From Nanobdellota archaeon (GTDB lineage: Archaea; Nanobdellota; Nanobdellia; Woesearchaeales; JAHJBD01): a DNA stretch of 11,317 bases. The notes beneath the pieces are model-generated. The model had not been told where the DNA came from and did no database searches. It was given only the letters and a program-made list of their open reading frames with translations. The position numbers and the translations under genes are program-made. The stretch is from positions 1-11,317 of the forward strand of contig JAHJBD010000019.1 in assembly GCA_018813725.1 (NCBI GenBank). Direction: 5' to 3'. This document shows, piece by piece, positions 1 through 5,850 of the stretch. Positions within the stretch are counted from its first letter, which is position 1; each line of letters starts with the position of its first letter.

Positions 1-100
1 CTCCTCCGGAGATGTCAGCTTATTATGATAAGCATCCAGGCTGTAGCCGATGCTAACCCGAGCGAATAGCGAGACTTTCTACTAAGCCTATTTTTCCCAT
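1..100. other. Unassigned GC-richer, hairpin-rich stretch at window edge
   Basis: The first 80 bases are about 50% GC, clearly richer than the flanking genes, and contain several short inverted repeats: GCTTAT/ATAAGC around a TATG loop (about 19-34), GGCT/AGCC (about 39-48) and TAGC/GCTA (about 45-56). A T-rich run (TATTTTTCCC, about 89-98) follows and could be an archaeal terminator. This would fit the 3' end of a structured RNA, or the tail of a protein gene entering from the left: one plus frame is open from base 1 to a TAG at 67-69, another to a TAA at 54-56. I recognise neither a known RNA nor a known protein tail, so the identity is left open. Confidence 0.3.
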
Positions 101-103
101 AAA

Positions 104-111
104 TTTATATA
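104..111 (+). promoter_or_regulatory. TATA box for the SdpI-family gene
   Basis: TTTATATA lies with its centre about 27 nt before the ATG at 134. With the usual archaeal spacing of about 25 nt from TATA box to start site, transcription would begin at or next to the start codon, giving a leaderless mRNA. No Shine-Dalgarno sequence is seen before this ATG, which agrees. Confidence 0.55.
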
Positions 112-133
112 TGCACAACACCTAGGATATCCT

Positions 134-769
134 ATGAAAAAATTCTACCTTATCATCATAGCAGCAATCTTTCTTGTTACATTGTATCATTATCCAAGCC
201 TGCCTGATAAGATTGCAACTCATTGGAATGCTTCTGGAAATGTTGATGGCTATTCTTCAAAAGCTTTTGGCGCATTTCTTTTGCCTGTAATGGTAATTGT
301 GATAACTTTTCTCTTTGTTCTCTTCCCAAGGATTGACCCATTAAGATCAAACATCCAGAAATTCAAGAAGTATTATGAAGGTTTTATCCTGATATTTCTG
401 CTGTTCATGCTAATGGTCCAGCTCCAGATCATTTTATGGAATACTGGTGTCAAACTTTCTCCTAACAGTATCTTGCCCATAGGTATCGCAATCCTGCTTT
501 TCTATACAGGCATAATGCTTGACAAATCAAAAAGAAACTGGTTTATCGGTATAAGGACACCTTGGACATTGAGCAGTGATAAGGTATGGGACAAGACTCA
601 TAAGCTCGGAGGAAAGCTGTTTAAGATATCAGCTATTTTGGCAGCCTTGGGCATGGTCTTTACATATCTCCTTATCTGGCTTATTATAGTGCCAATACTC
701 TCATCAGCATTATTCCTTTTTGTTTATTCCTATTTTGTGTATAAGGCTACAAAAAAATACTCCAAATAA
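134..769 (+). CDS. SdpI-family integral membrane protein (DUF1648 + SdpI)
   Basis: The protein is 211 aa with about six membrane segments (roughly residues 4-20, 47-66, 84-103, 111-129, 165-183, 185-204). Residues 24-51 match the DUF1648 pattern: LPDKIATHWN, then DGYSSK and FLLP. Residues 135-163 carry the SdpI signature NWFIGIRTPWTLSS followed by VWDKTH and GGKLF. In Bacillus subtilis SdpI protects against the SdpC toxin and signals to a repressor; for archaeal members the role is not established, and no SdpR-like ArsR repressor or SdpC toxin is encoded here. A general part in envelope stress or peptide immunity is therefore inference only. The ATG at 134 is preferred because the TATA box lies just upstream. 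The gene is separately promoted from the helicase that follows after 144 nt. Confidence 0.9.
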   Translation: MKKFYLIIIAAIFLVTLYHYPSLPDKIATHWNASGNVDGYSSKAFGAFLLPVMVIVITFLFVLFPRIDPLRSNIQKFKKYYEGFILIFLLFMLMVQLQIILWNTGVKLSPNSILPIGIAILLFYTGIMLDKSKRNWFIGIRTPWTLSSDKVWDKTHKLGGKLFKISAILAALGMVFTYLLIWLIIVPILSSALFLFVYSYFVYKATKKYSK

Positions 770-810
770 TCCCCTGAAATAATCACTAGCAGGTAGTATT
801 AACCGATAGC

Positions 811-818
811 TTTATATA
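811..818 (+). promoter_or_regulatory. TATA box for the DEAD-box helicase
   Basis: TTTATATA lies about 100 nt before the helicase ATG. Usual spacing puts the transcript start near 840, leaving a leader of about 70-75 nt. The leader holds an inverted repeat and a good ribosome binding site. Confidence 0.55.
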
Positions 819-859
819 CTAGACCAATTCACTTCTTATGATAAGCGCATTGATGAGAA

Positions 860-907
860 AGCACTTGTTAACAACATTTCGCTTTTTCTAATTAAGTGCT
901 GTGAGGT
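860..907 (+). promoter_or_regulatory. Leader hairpin and ribosome site of the helicase gene
   Basis: AGCACTT (860-866) and AAGTGCT (894-900) are exact inverted repeats of 7 bp separated by 27 nt. The second arm ends just before the ribosome binding site GAGGT (903-907), which stands 6 nt from the ATG at 914. Formation of the stem would place structure right against the ribosome site, so it could modulate translation. Cold-induced DEAD-box mRNAs in bacteria and in the archaeon Methanococcoides burtonii also have long structured leaders; regulation here is inference. Confidence 0.4.
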
Positions 908-913
908 AAAATA

Positions 914-2107
914 ATGGTATTTAAAGCATTAAGTAAAGAATTACAAAAAGCCATACAAGGTATGGGTATAACTGAACCTACAGAGATTCAGACAAAATCA
1001 ATCCCTGCAATCATGGCTAAAAGAGACGTGATAGGTGAATCAGCAACTGGTTCTGGCAAGACATTGGCATTTGGTTCTACTATTGTGGATCATGTTATTC
1101 CAAATCAAGGTCTACAGGCATTAGTTCTGACCCCTACAAGAGAACTTGCAGAGCAGGTTAAAGGTTCACTAAAAGAGCTTTCTTTTCATAAACATCTAAA
1201 AGTAATCAGCGTATACGGTGGCGTATCGATAGGCCCTCAGATAGATGATCTTGCACGAGCTGATGTGGTAGTAGCTACCCCAGGAAGGTTTTTAGACCAT
1301 CTTGAGAGGCGAACTGTAAACACTTCTAAGATCAAGATACTTGTTTTAGACGAAGCAGACAGGATGCTTGACATGGGATTTATCGATGATGTTGAAAGAA
1401 TTATTCAAACCTGTCCTCGTCAAAGGCAGACACTATTTTTCTCAGCTACAATGGCACCAAGGATACGAGATCTATCAAAGAAATATATGGATGATCCTGT
1501 GCATGTTTATGCACAAAAGATGGTTGATCCTGCAAAACTTAAGCAGGTATTCTATAATGTTGAAAGAAATCAGAAATTATCACTGTTAGTGCATCTATTA
1601 AAGAATGAGAAAGGCGGGCTTGTGATGGTATTTTGTAATACTAGGCATACTACTGACTTTGTTGTCAAGAACCTATCTATAAATGGTATCAAGGCGATCG
1701 CCATACACGGCGGACTTACACAAAATAAGAGGACAAAGACCATTGAGCAGTTCAACAGTTCTACTGTTGGAGTATTAGCTTGCACAGATGTTGCTGCAAG
1801 GGGCCTTCACATAGATAATGTGTCACACATATATAATTACGAGATACCAAAAGATCCTAAAGATTATGTACATAGGATAGGACGTACTGCACGAGCTGGT
1901 GAAGAAGGCAAGGTTATCAATCTTTTAAGCGATAATGACCATGAGAATTTTGGCAGGATCCAGAGAGATTATAGGGAATTTAATATTGAGAATATTCAAA
2001 GGCCCTATGTTGAACGTGTTAAGACCGTGCGAGTAGAAGATGCAGCACCAAGAGGCAGATTTAACTCCCGTAAACCAAATCATTTAAAAAGAAGGAGCCG
2101 TTACTGA
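914..2107 (+). CDS. DEAD-box ATP-dependent RNA helicase
   Basis: This 397-aa protein is a two-domain RecA-like helicase that unwinds RNA duplexes at the cost of ATP. All core motifs are visible in order: the Q motif (PTEIQ, Q26), motif I ATGSGKT (44-50), Ia PTRELAEQ (74-81), TPGR (122-125), II DEAD (146-149), III SAT (177-179), V TDVAARG (291-297) and VI HRIGRTARAG (320-329). The tail after about residue 365 is short and basic (ending KRRSRY), as in compact RhlE/DeaD-like helicases where it gives unspecific RNA contact. No accessory RNA-binding domain is present. The following gene encodes a cold-shock-domain protein, so a joint role in keeping RNA unfolded, perhaps at low temperature, is likely but inferred. 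Motif I has Ala-Thr where many family members have Gln-Thr, a mild variation. The start has a GAGGT ribosome site 6 nt away. Confidence 0.97.
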   Translation: MVFKALSKELQKAIQGMGITEPTEIQTKSIPAIMAKRDVIGESATGSGKTLAFGSTIVDHVIPNQGLQALVLTPTRELAEQVKGSLKELSFHKHLKVISVYGGVSIGPQIDDLARADVVVATPGRFLDHLERRTVNTSKIKILVLDEADRMLDMGFIDDVERIIQTCPRQRQTLFFSATMAPRIRDLSKKYMDDPVHVYAQKMVDPAKLKQVFYNVERNQKLSLLVHLLKNEKGGLVMVFCNTRHTTDFVVKNLSINGIKAIAIHGGLTQNKRTKTIEQFNSSTVGVLACTDVAARGLHIDNVSHIYNYEIPKDPKDYVHRIGRTARAGEEGKVINLLSDNDHENFGRIQRDYREFNIENIQRPYVERVKTVRVEDAAPRGRFNSRKPNHLKRRSRY

Positions 2108-2126
2108 GCAGCATTATGCTGTTTCT
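2107..2126 (+). terminator. Possible weak hairpin terminator or attenuator after the helicase
   Basis: CAGCA (2109-2113) and TGCTG (2117-2121) form a 5-bp stem with a TTA loop, extendable by a G-T pair and an A-T pair into the stop codon, and TTTCT follows. The T-run is short, so this may let transcription continue into the cold-shock gene. Confidence 0.25.
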
Positions 2127-2160
2127 AGGAAACGCGAGGCAGATAATCATTCAAAGTCAT

Positions 2161-2203
2161 ATATCGCAATTTGTTTGCATCAAAGCAGGCAATAAAGCGA
2201 TAT
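2161..2203 (+). promoter_or_regulatory. Inverted repeat upstream of the cold-shock gene
   Basis: ATATCGC (2161-2167) pairs exactly with GCGATAT (2197-2203), and an inner TTGC (2175-2178) pairs with GCAA (2189-2192). The resulting two-part hairpin sits about 30 nt before the start of the cold-shock gene and about 17 nt before its ribosome site AGGAGG (2220-2225). The same bases include a possible TATA element (CATATATC, 2158-2165 region), so it may instead be a promoter or operator. If the transcript starts in or after the helicase gene, the hairpin is in the RNA and could act as a temperature-sensitive leader. Confidence 0.35.
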
Positions 2204-2233
2204 CTGTCATTAAAACCAAAGGAGGAATCAAAA

Positions 2234-2434
2234 ATGAAAGGCAAAGTAAAATTCTATAACGAGATGAAAGGCTTTGGCTTCATTGCCGCAGACGATGGCA
2301 AAGAGTATTTTGTTCATCAGACTGGATTAAAGGAAGGCACAACCATACATGATAATGATGATGTGTCCTTTGATGTAGTTGAAGGCGATAGAGGACCTAA
2401 AGCAATTAACGTAGAAAAAGCATCAGCAGAATAA
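2234..2434 (+). CDS. cspA: Cold-shock-domain protein (CspA family)
   Basis: This 66-aa single-domain protein binds single-stranded nucleic acid and acts as an RNA chaperone in the cytoplasm. RNP1 is KGFGFI (residues 12-17) and RNP2 is YFVHQ (25-29); the N-terminal MKGKVKFYN and the C-terminal GPKAINV also match the family, as does the length. The start at 2234 is chosen because AGGAGG (2220-2225) stands 8 nt before it and the family begins exactly there; an in-frame ATG at 2171 would add 21 residues that are not part of the fold. The usual RNP2 form is FVHxS; here Gln replaces the second His or the Ser region, a small change. Cold-shock-domain proteins are patchily distributed in archaea. The helicase lies 126 nt upstream on the same strand, and a T-rich terminator follows. 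Confidence 0.95.
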   Translation: MKGKVKFYNEMKGFGFIAADDGKEYFVHQTGLKEGTTIHDNDDVSFDVVEGDRGPKAINVEKASAE

Positions 2435-2458
2435 GATTAACAGTATCTGATTTTGTAC

Positions 2459-2487
2459 TATTTCTTTTTTTTATTATTTTTTATTTG
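2459..2487 (+). terminator. T-rich terminator after the cold-shock gene
   Basis: A stretch that is nearly all T, with runs of eight and six T's, lies 25 nt after the cold-shock stop codon. Archaeal transcription commonly ends at such T-tracts without a hairpin. Confidence 0.6.
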
Positions 2488-2517
2488 ATATTTAGGTTCA
2501 CAATCAAATATAGGTAA

Positions 2518-2542
2518 GTTTTTAATAGGGATTGATTAATCA
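2518..2542 (+). promoter_or_regulatory. Probable tspO promoter with adjacent palindrome
   Basis: A TATA-like TTTTTAATAG (about 2518-2528) is followed after 5 nt by the perfect 10-bp palindrome TGATTAATCA (2533-2542). Usual spacing puts the transcript start near 2547, so the palindrome lies between TATA box and start site, a place where a dimeric repressor would block transcription. No regulator gene is seen nearby. Confidence 0.35.
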
Positions 2543-2614
2543 TAGTGATATGAAGACACCAAACCTATGCATTAACACAAAGCTAGGGTTGCAATCCGAA
2601 CCAAGGGTGATAAG

Positions 2615-3079
2615 ATGAAAAATGCATGGAAATTGCTAATATCTATTGCAATAACATTTTGTGCTTCTGCAATTGGGGGATTATTTACTGCAAGCTCTGT
2701 TGCAGGCTGGTATGCCTCACTTGATAAACCTGTATTCAATCCACCAAATTGGCTTTTTGGTCCGGTCTGGACAGTGTTATACCTTTTGATAGGTATATCA
2801 TTCTATCTGATCTGGAGATCAAACACCAAGTCTCTAAAGAAGTCTTCAACAATCTTTGGGATCCAGCTAAGTCTAAATGTGCTATGGTCAATAATATTCT
2901 TTGGATTAAAGATGCCTTGGTTCGCATTTGGAGGGATAATCCTATTGATAGTTGCAATATCAATAAATATTTTAGATTTCTATAAAACAGACAAGAAAGC
3001 AGCATATCTGCTAATCCCATACCTATTATGGGTTATTTTTGCTTCAGTGTTGAACCTTGCTATAGCAATACTAAATTAA
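2615..3079 (+). CDS. tspO: TspO/MBR family membrane protein
   Basis: This 154-aa protein belongs to the tryptophan-rich sensory protein / translocator protein family, which binds tetrapyrroles and is linked to oxidative stress responses. Five membrane segments are visible (about residues 6-26, 47-67, 79-96, 103-122, 129-151), the family number. Conserved blocks are WYASLDKP with PPNWLFGPVWTVLY (32-56), LNVLWSIIFF (87-96) followed by PW (101-102), and LIPYLLWVIFASVLN (133-147). A ribosome site GGTGA (2606-2610) precedes the ATG by 4 nt. No heme or tetrapyrrole synthesis gene is in the window, so the ligand cannot be guessed from context. The gene is separately promoted and convergent with the DUF378 gene. 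Confidence 0.95.
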   Translation: MKNAWKLLISIAITFCASAIGGLFTASSVAGWYASLDKPVFNPPNWLFGPVWTVLYLLIGISFYLIWRSNTKSLKKSSTIFGIQLSLNVLWSIIFFGLKMPWFAFGGIILLIVAISINILDFYKTDKKAAYLLIPYLLWVIFASVLNLAIAILN

Positions 3080-3083
3080 AGGA

Positions 3084-3107
3084 TAATATTAAGAAAAAAG
3101 AAAAAAT
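3084..3107 (-). terminator. T-run terminator of the DUF378 gene
   Basis: On the minus strand, directly after the DUF378 stop codon, runs of six T's separated by single C's appear. This is a typical archaeal T-tract terminator; the complementary strand offers no comparable T-run for tspO. Confidence 0.5.
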
Positions 3108-3114
3108 TAACTGC

Positions 3115-3309
3115 CTATTTCTTAAACAGTTTTACCAGTGCAATTATTGCAGCAACTGCAACCAAACCATAAACAATCTTGGCCACAATGTCTACTCCGA
3201 ATGAGATTATTGTAACTAGGTTTACTCCAAAAATAAATAATCCCCAGTTCAGACCGCCAATAATCAAAAGTATCTTGGCGACCAAATCGATTGTATCTGT
3301 ATTTGCCAT
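3115..3309 (-). CDS. DUF378 small membrane protein
   Basis: The 64-aa protein has two hydrophobic segments (about residues 9-29 and 38-60) and the DUF378 signature: LLIIGGLNWGLF near residue 14, then NLV and a second segment IVYGLVAVAAI, ending in a lysine-rich tail KLFKK. The function of the family is unknown. A strong ribosome site GAGGTGAT lies just upstream (3312-3319), and a TATA-like box stands at 3342-3351, so the start is well supported. It is divergent from the pentose phosphate operon with 107 nt between the start codons. Confidence 0.88.
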   Translation of the reverse strand: MANTDTIDLVAKILLIIGGLNWGLFIFGVNLVTIISFGVDIVAKIVYGLVAVAAIIALVKLFKK

Positions 3310-3341
3310 ATTATCACCTCAGACATACCTTTAATAGCCCA

Positions 3342-3351
3342 GTATTTAAAT
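3342..3351 (-). promoter_or_regulatory. TATA box of the DUF378 gene
   Basis: ATTTAAATAC on the minus strand, about 35 nt before the ATG. Expected transcript start is near 3321, leaving a short leader that contains the GAGGTGAT ribosome site. Confidence 0.5.
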
Positions 3352-3365
3352 TTTATGCCTTAATC

Positions 3366-3376
3366 GGTTGTTAACC
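3366..3376. promoter_or_regulatory. Short inverted repeat between the divergent promoters
   Basis: GGTTGTTAACC has 4-bp arms GGTT/AACC around GTT. It lies between the TATA boxes of the DUF378 gene and of gnd, next to the latter, and could be an operator. The arms are short, so chance is a real alternative. Confidence 0.2.
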
Positions 3377-3384
3377 TTGCAAAA

Positions 3385-3394
3385 GATATTTAAA
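3385..3394 (+). promoter_or_regulatory. TATA box of the pentose phosphate operon
   Basis: GATATTTAAA is preceded by an A-rich stretch (GCAAAA) that could serve as a BRE. Its centre is about 27 nt before the gnd ATG at 3417, so the transcript should start at or within a few bases of the ATG, giving a leaderless first gene. No Shine-Dalgarno sequence is seen before gnd. Confidence 0.6.
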
Positions 3395-3416
3395 CACCAA
3401 ATCTTAGGGTTCATTT

Positions 3417-4313
3417 ATGAAATTTGGAATTATTGGACTGGGTAAGATGGGCCATAATCTTGCGCTAAACGCGAGAGACCATCATCATCATGTAATCGCC
3501 TATAACCGCTCTCAAGAAAAGATTGATCAGATCAGTAAACAGGGCGTTGATACTGCTTATTCACTGCAAGAACTCTGTGAAAGATTAGGCAAACAAAAGG
3601 TAATAATGCTTATGCTCACAGCAGGAAAACCGATTGATTTGACAATACAATCCCTAGTGCCTTACCTTAAAACAGGCGATATAATCATTGACGCAGGAAA
3701 CTCTTTCTATGAAGACAGCATAAGAAGATCAAAGATGCTTGCCAGAAAAGGCATCCTTTTCCTGGATTCAGGAACCTCTGGAGGTGTTGATGGAGCCAGG
3801 AACGGCGCAAACTTCATGATAGGTGGAAGCCTGAAAGCTTTCAAAAAGACAGAGCAGCTATTCAAAGACCTTTCAGTAAAAGGTGGTTATGCATATTTTG
3901 GAAAAGCAGGTTCAGGCCATTTTGTCAAGATGGTCCATAATGGCATCGAGTATGGTATGATGCAGGCAATTGGCGAAGGCATGGATGTTATTGATAGTTC
4001 TAACTTCAATATCAACAAGGAAAAGTTATGCAGTGTTTGGGCAAATGGTTCTGTTATCAGATCATGGCTGATAGAGCTGTTAAAAGAAGCATACAGTAAA
4101 AGCCAAACACTCAAAGGTTACACTGGTTCTGTCGGGATGTCGGGTGAAGGCGAATGGACAGTAAAGACTGCTAAAAGATTAAAAGTGAACATTCCGATAA
4201 TCAAAGGGTCTGTCAATGCTAGGAAACTATCAATAAGACAGCCCAGCTACCAGGGTAAGGTGGTGCAGGCCTTGCGCTACGGCTTTGGCAGGCATAAGCA
4301 GGTGAAAAGATGA
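3417..4313 (+). CDS. gnd: 6-phosphogluconate dehydrogenase, decarboxylating (short form)
   Basis: The 298-aa enzyme oxidises and decarboxylates 6-phosphogluconate to ribulose-5-phosphate. The Rossmann motif is GLGKMG (7-12). Substrate and catalytic blocks follow: DAGNSFYEDS (92-101), GTSGGVDGA (119-127), MIGG (134-137) and HFVKMVHNGIEYG (168-180), with the expected catalytic lysine K171 and acid E178, then GSVIRSWL (211-218) and GEGEWTV (243-249). The length matches the short (GndA/YqeC-like) branch of about 300 aa rather than the 470-aa enzyme. After the second beta strand the sequence reads NRS (30-32), as in NADP-dependent enzymes; NAD-dependent short forms usually have an acidic residue there, so NADP use is inferred. 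A run of four His (22-25) is unusual but in a surface turn. It is first in a four-gene operon and overlaps the next gene by ATGA. Confidence 0.95.
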   Translation: MKFGIIGLGKMGHNLALNARDHHHHVIAYNRSQEKIDQISKQGVDTAYSLQELCERLGKQKVIMLMLTAGKPIDLTIQSLVPYLKTGDIIIDAGNSFYEDSIRRSKMLARKGILFLDSGTSGGVDGARNGANFMIGGSLKAFKKTEQLFKDLSVKGGYAYFGKAGSGHFVKMVHNGIEYGMMQAIGEGMDVIDSSNFNINKEKLCSVWANGSVIRSWLIELLKEAYSKSQTLKGYTGSVGMSGEGEWTVKTAKRLKVNIPIIKGSVNARKLSIRQPSYQGKVVQALRYGFGRHKQVKR

Positions 4314-5179
4314 ATATAATCAATCTGGACAGATGCGTCATAAATGCACTAGAGCTTTTTAGAAAGACCAAGGTTCCAACACTAAAACTTTCTGCAAAAA
4401 GACCATTAGTTGTAGGCAGCGGGAATGCAGCTGTCACAGGTAAGATAATCTTTGAAAAGTCAGACGCAGTATTTGCAGACGAAGGTACATATCTGACAAA
4501 GCTTGACGCAATCCCAGAGATCGACTCAGCATTTCTTTTTTCAGCTTCGGGTGGAAAGCATGCACCGATAATCGCAAAAGAATTGAAAAAAAGAAAAAAG
4601 AAGATAATACTGATTACAAATAATCAGGACGCAATGGCTAAAAAATTTGCAGACAAAACTCTTGTATTCCCAAAAAATCCAGAGCCATATACCTATAATA
4701 CCTCAACTTATATGGGAATGATCCTGGGCCATACAAAAGAAAATCCAAAAATTATCCTAGATCATCTAAAAAAACTAAAGATACCAAACTTTAAGCCTTA
4801 TGATTCCTTCTACATAATTGTCCCTGAAGAATTCGAAAATGTGAGGGAACTGTTCCTGACTAAGTTTGATGAACTCTTCGGCTCAAAGGTAACAGGAAGA
4901 TGCTTTACTCCTGAACAGACAAAGCATGCAAAGACTGTTGTTCCAGACGATAAAGAGCTTTTTATAGGCATTGGCTACAAAAATACTGCCTTTGGAAACC
5001 ATCGTGTCAATTTTACTCTTCCAAAGGACGCAAAAGCAGCATCAATCATGGCTGTCGGTTATTATATTATCGGACACATACAAAAACAAAAACCAGCATA
5101 TTTTAAGAATAACATTGTAACATATTGCAAGACAGCATCAAAACTCTTTAGCCAGACCATAAATCCTATTGTAGAATGA
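4310..5179 (+). CDS. SIS-domain sugar-phosphate isomerase-like protein
   Basis: This 289-aa protein shows a SIS (sugar isomerase) fold: an N-terminal glycine loop VVGSGNAA (34-41), a phosphate-binding serine loop SASGGKHAP (78-86), ITNN (102-105) and EPYTYNTSTYMG (125-136). The second half (about 163-260) looks like a second, degenerate SIS subdomain, including PEQTKHAKT (201-209) and ELFIGIG (216-222). Length and two-lobe layout resemble the archaeal bifunctional phosphoglucose/phosphomannose isomerases (about 300 aa). The neighbours suggest it makes glucose-6-phosphate from fructose-6-phosphate for Zwf. Alternatives are a hexulose-phosphate isomerase or another aldose-ketose isomerase; the exact substrate cannot be read from sequence. 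The ribosome site GGTGA (4301-4305) lies inside the end of gnd, and the start overlaps its stop (ATGA). The end likewise overlaps pgl. Confidence 0.75.
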   Translation: MNIINLDRCVINALELFRKTKVPTLKLSAKRPLVVGSGNAAVTGKIIFEKSDAVFADEGTYLTKLDAIPEIDSAFLFSASGGKHAPIIAKELKKRKKKIILITNNQDAMAKKFADKTLVFPKNPEPYTYNTSTYMGMILGHTKENPKIILDHLKKLKIPNFKPYDSFYIIVPEEFENVRELFLTKFDELFGSKVTGRCFTPEQTKHAKTVVPDDKELFIGIGYKNTAFGNHRVNFTLPKDAKAASIMAVGYYIIGHIQKQKPAYFKNNIVTYCKTASKLFSQTINPIVE

Positions 5180-5850
5180 TAATACATGGCGACACACAAA
5201 CATTAGCTAAGAAAGCAGTTCAGATAATCAAAGATTTTTCTGATAATAAAGAGATCACTGTGCTTGGAATACCAGGTGGAAGAAGCATAAAAGAAATATT
5301 TAATCTGTTCCGGACTGCCAATATTGATTGGAAAAAGATACAACTCTTCTGGGTAGACGATAGATTAGTTGACCATAAAGATAAGGATTCAAACTACAAG
5401 CTCGCTTATGACAGTTTTATCAAAGATCTTATCAAAGATAATAAGATTCCACAAAAAAACATACACCCTTTCAATCTAGATATTAGATCAAAAGACAAAG
5501 GTACAAAAGCATACACAGAGGAGCTGAATAAGTTTGGCGGATTTGACATTGTCCTTTTCGGTGTAGGCGAAGACGGCCATGTTGGAGCGTTATACCCAGA
5601 CCATCATTCTGTTAAGGATACAACCGATCAGTTCATCACTATGCAGGATTCTCCTAAGCCTCCGCCGTATAGGATGACTGGCTCTAAGAGGCTGTTTATG
5701 CAAGCAAAAGTTGCGATTGCATTATTCCTCGGAGAAGCAAAAAGTGATGCATTTAAGATCTTCAAGGATTCGAAAACTAGTATAGCAGATTGCCCTGCAA
5801 AATTAATAAAGAGCATAAAACACAACTATGCTTTCACAGACCTAAAATGA
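5176..5850 (+). CDS. pgl: 6-phosphogluconolactonase
   Basis: The 224-aa protein hydrolyses 6-phosphoglucono-delta-lactone to 6-phosphogluconate, the second step of the oxidative pentose phosphate branch. It belongs to the NagB/6PGL superfamily. Family blocks are GIPGGRS (31-37, usually SGGST), IDWKKIQLFWVDDR (50-63), SNY (72-74), GVGEDGHVGALYP (129-141, with the expected catalytic Asp-Gly-His at 133-135) and RMTGS (156-160). The length is slightly below the usual 230-260 aa. Because glucosamine-6-P deaminases share the fold, the DWKK-W-DDR and GEDGHVGALYP forms and above all the adjacent zwf and gnd support the lactonase. Start and stop overlap the neighbours by ATGA, so translation is probably coupled along the operon. 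Confidence 0.93.
   Translation: MIIHGDTQTLAKKAVQIIKDFSDNKEITVLGIPGGRSIKEIFNLFRTANIDWKKIQLFWVDDRLVDHKDKDSNYKLAYDSFIKDLIKDNKIPQKNIHPFNLDIRSKDKGTKAYTEELNKFGGFDIVLFGVGEDGHVGALYPDHHSVKDTTDQFITMQDSPKPPPYRMTGSKRLFMQAKVAIALFLGEAKSDAFKIFKDSKTSIADCPAKLIKSIKHNYAFTDLK

Noticed and set aside
23..846. Eleven-base repeat TTATGATAAGC at 23-33 and 836-846.
   Set aside because: Repeats of this length are expected by chance several times in 11 kb of AT-rich DNA, and the flanks differ.
850..856. TTGATGA resembling box C of a C/D guide RNA in the helicase leader.
   Set aside because: It departs from the RUGAUGA consensus and no CUGA box D stands at a suitable distance before the start codon.
1368..1785. Short open frames on both strands inside the helicase gene.
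   Set aside because: They lie wholly within a gene with all helicase motifs intact and show no family features or ribosome sites of their own.
2171..2233. Upstream in-frame ATG for the cold-shock protein, adding 21 residues.
   Set aside because: The extra residues do not belong to the cold-shock fold, overlap the inverted repeat, and the ATG at 2234 has AGGAGG at ideal spacing.
2736..3020. Open frames on both strands inside tspO.
   Set aside because: Shadows of a well-supported membrane protein gene; the encoded peptides have no recognisable pattern.
5790..5846. Upstream in-frame ATG for zwf, adding 19 residues.
   Set aside because: It would overlap pgl by 61 nt and place a polar tail before the first Rossmann strand; the ATGA overlap at 5847 repeats the pattern of the other two junctions.
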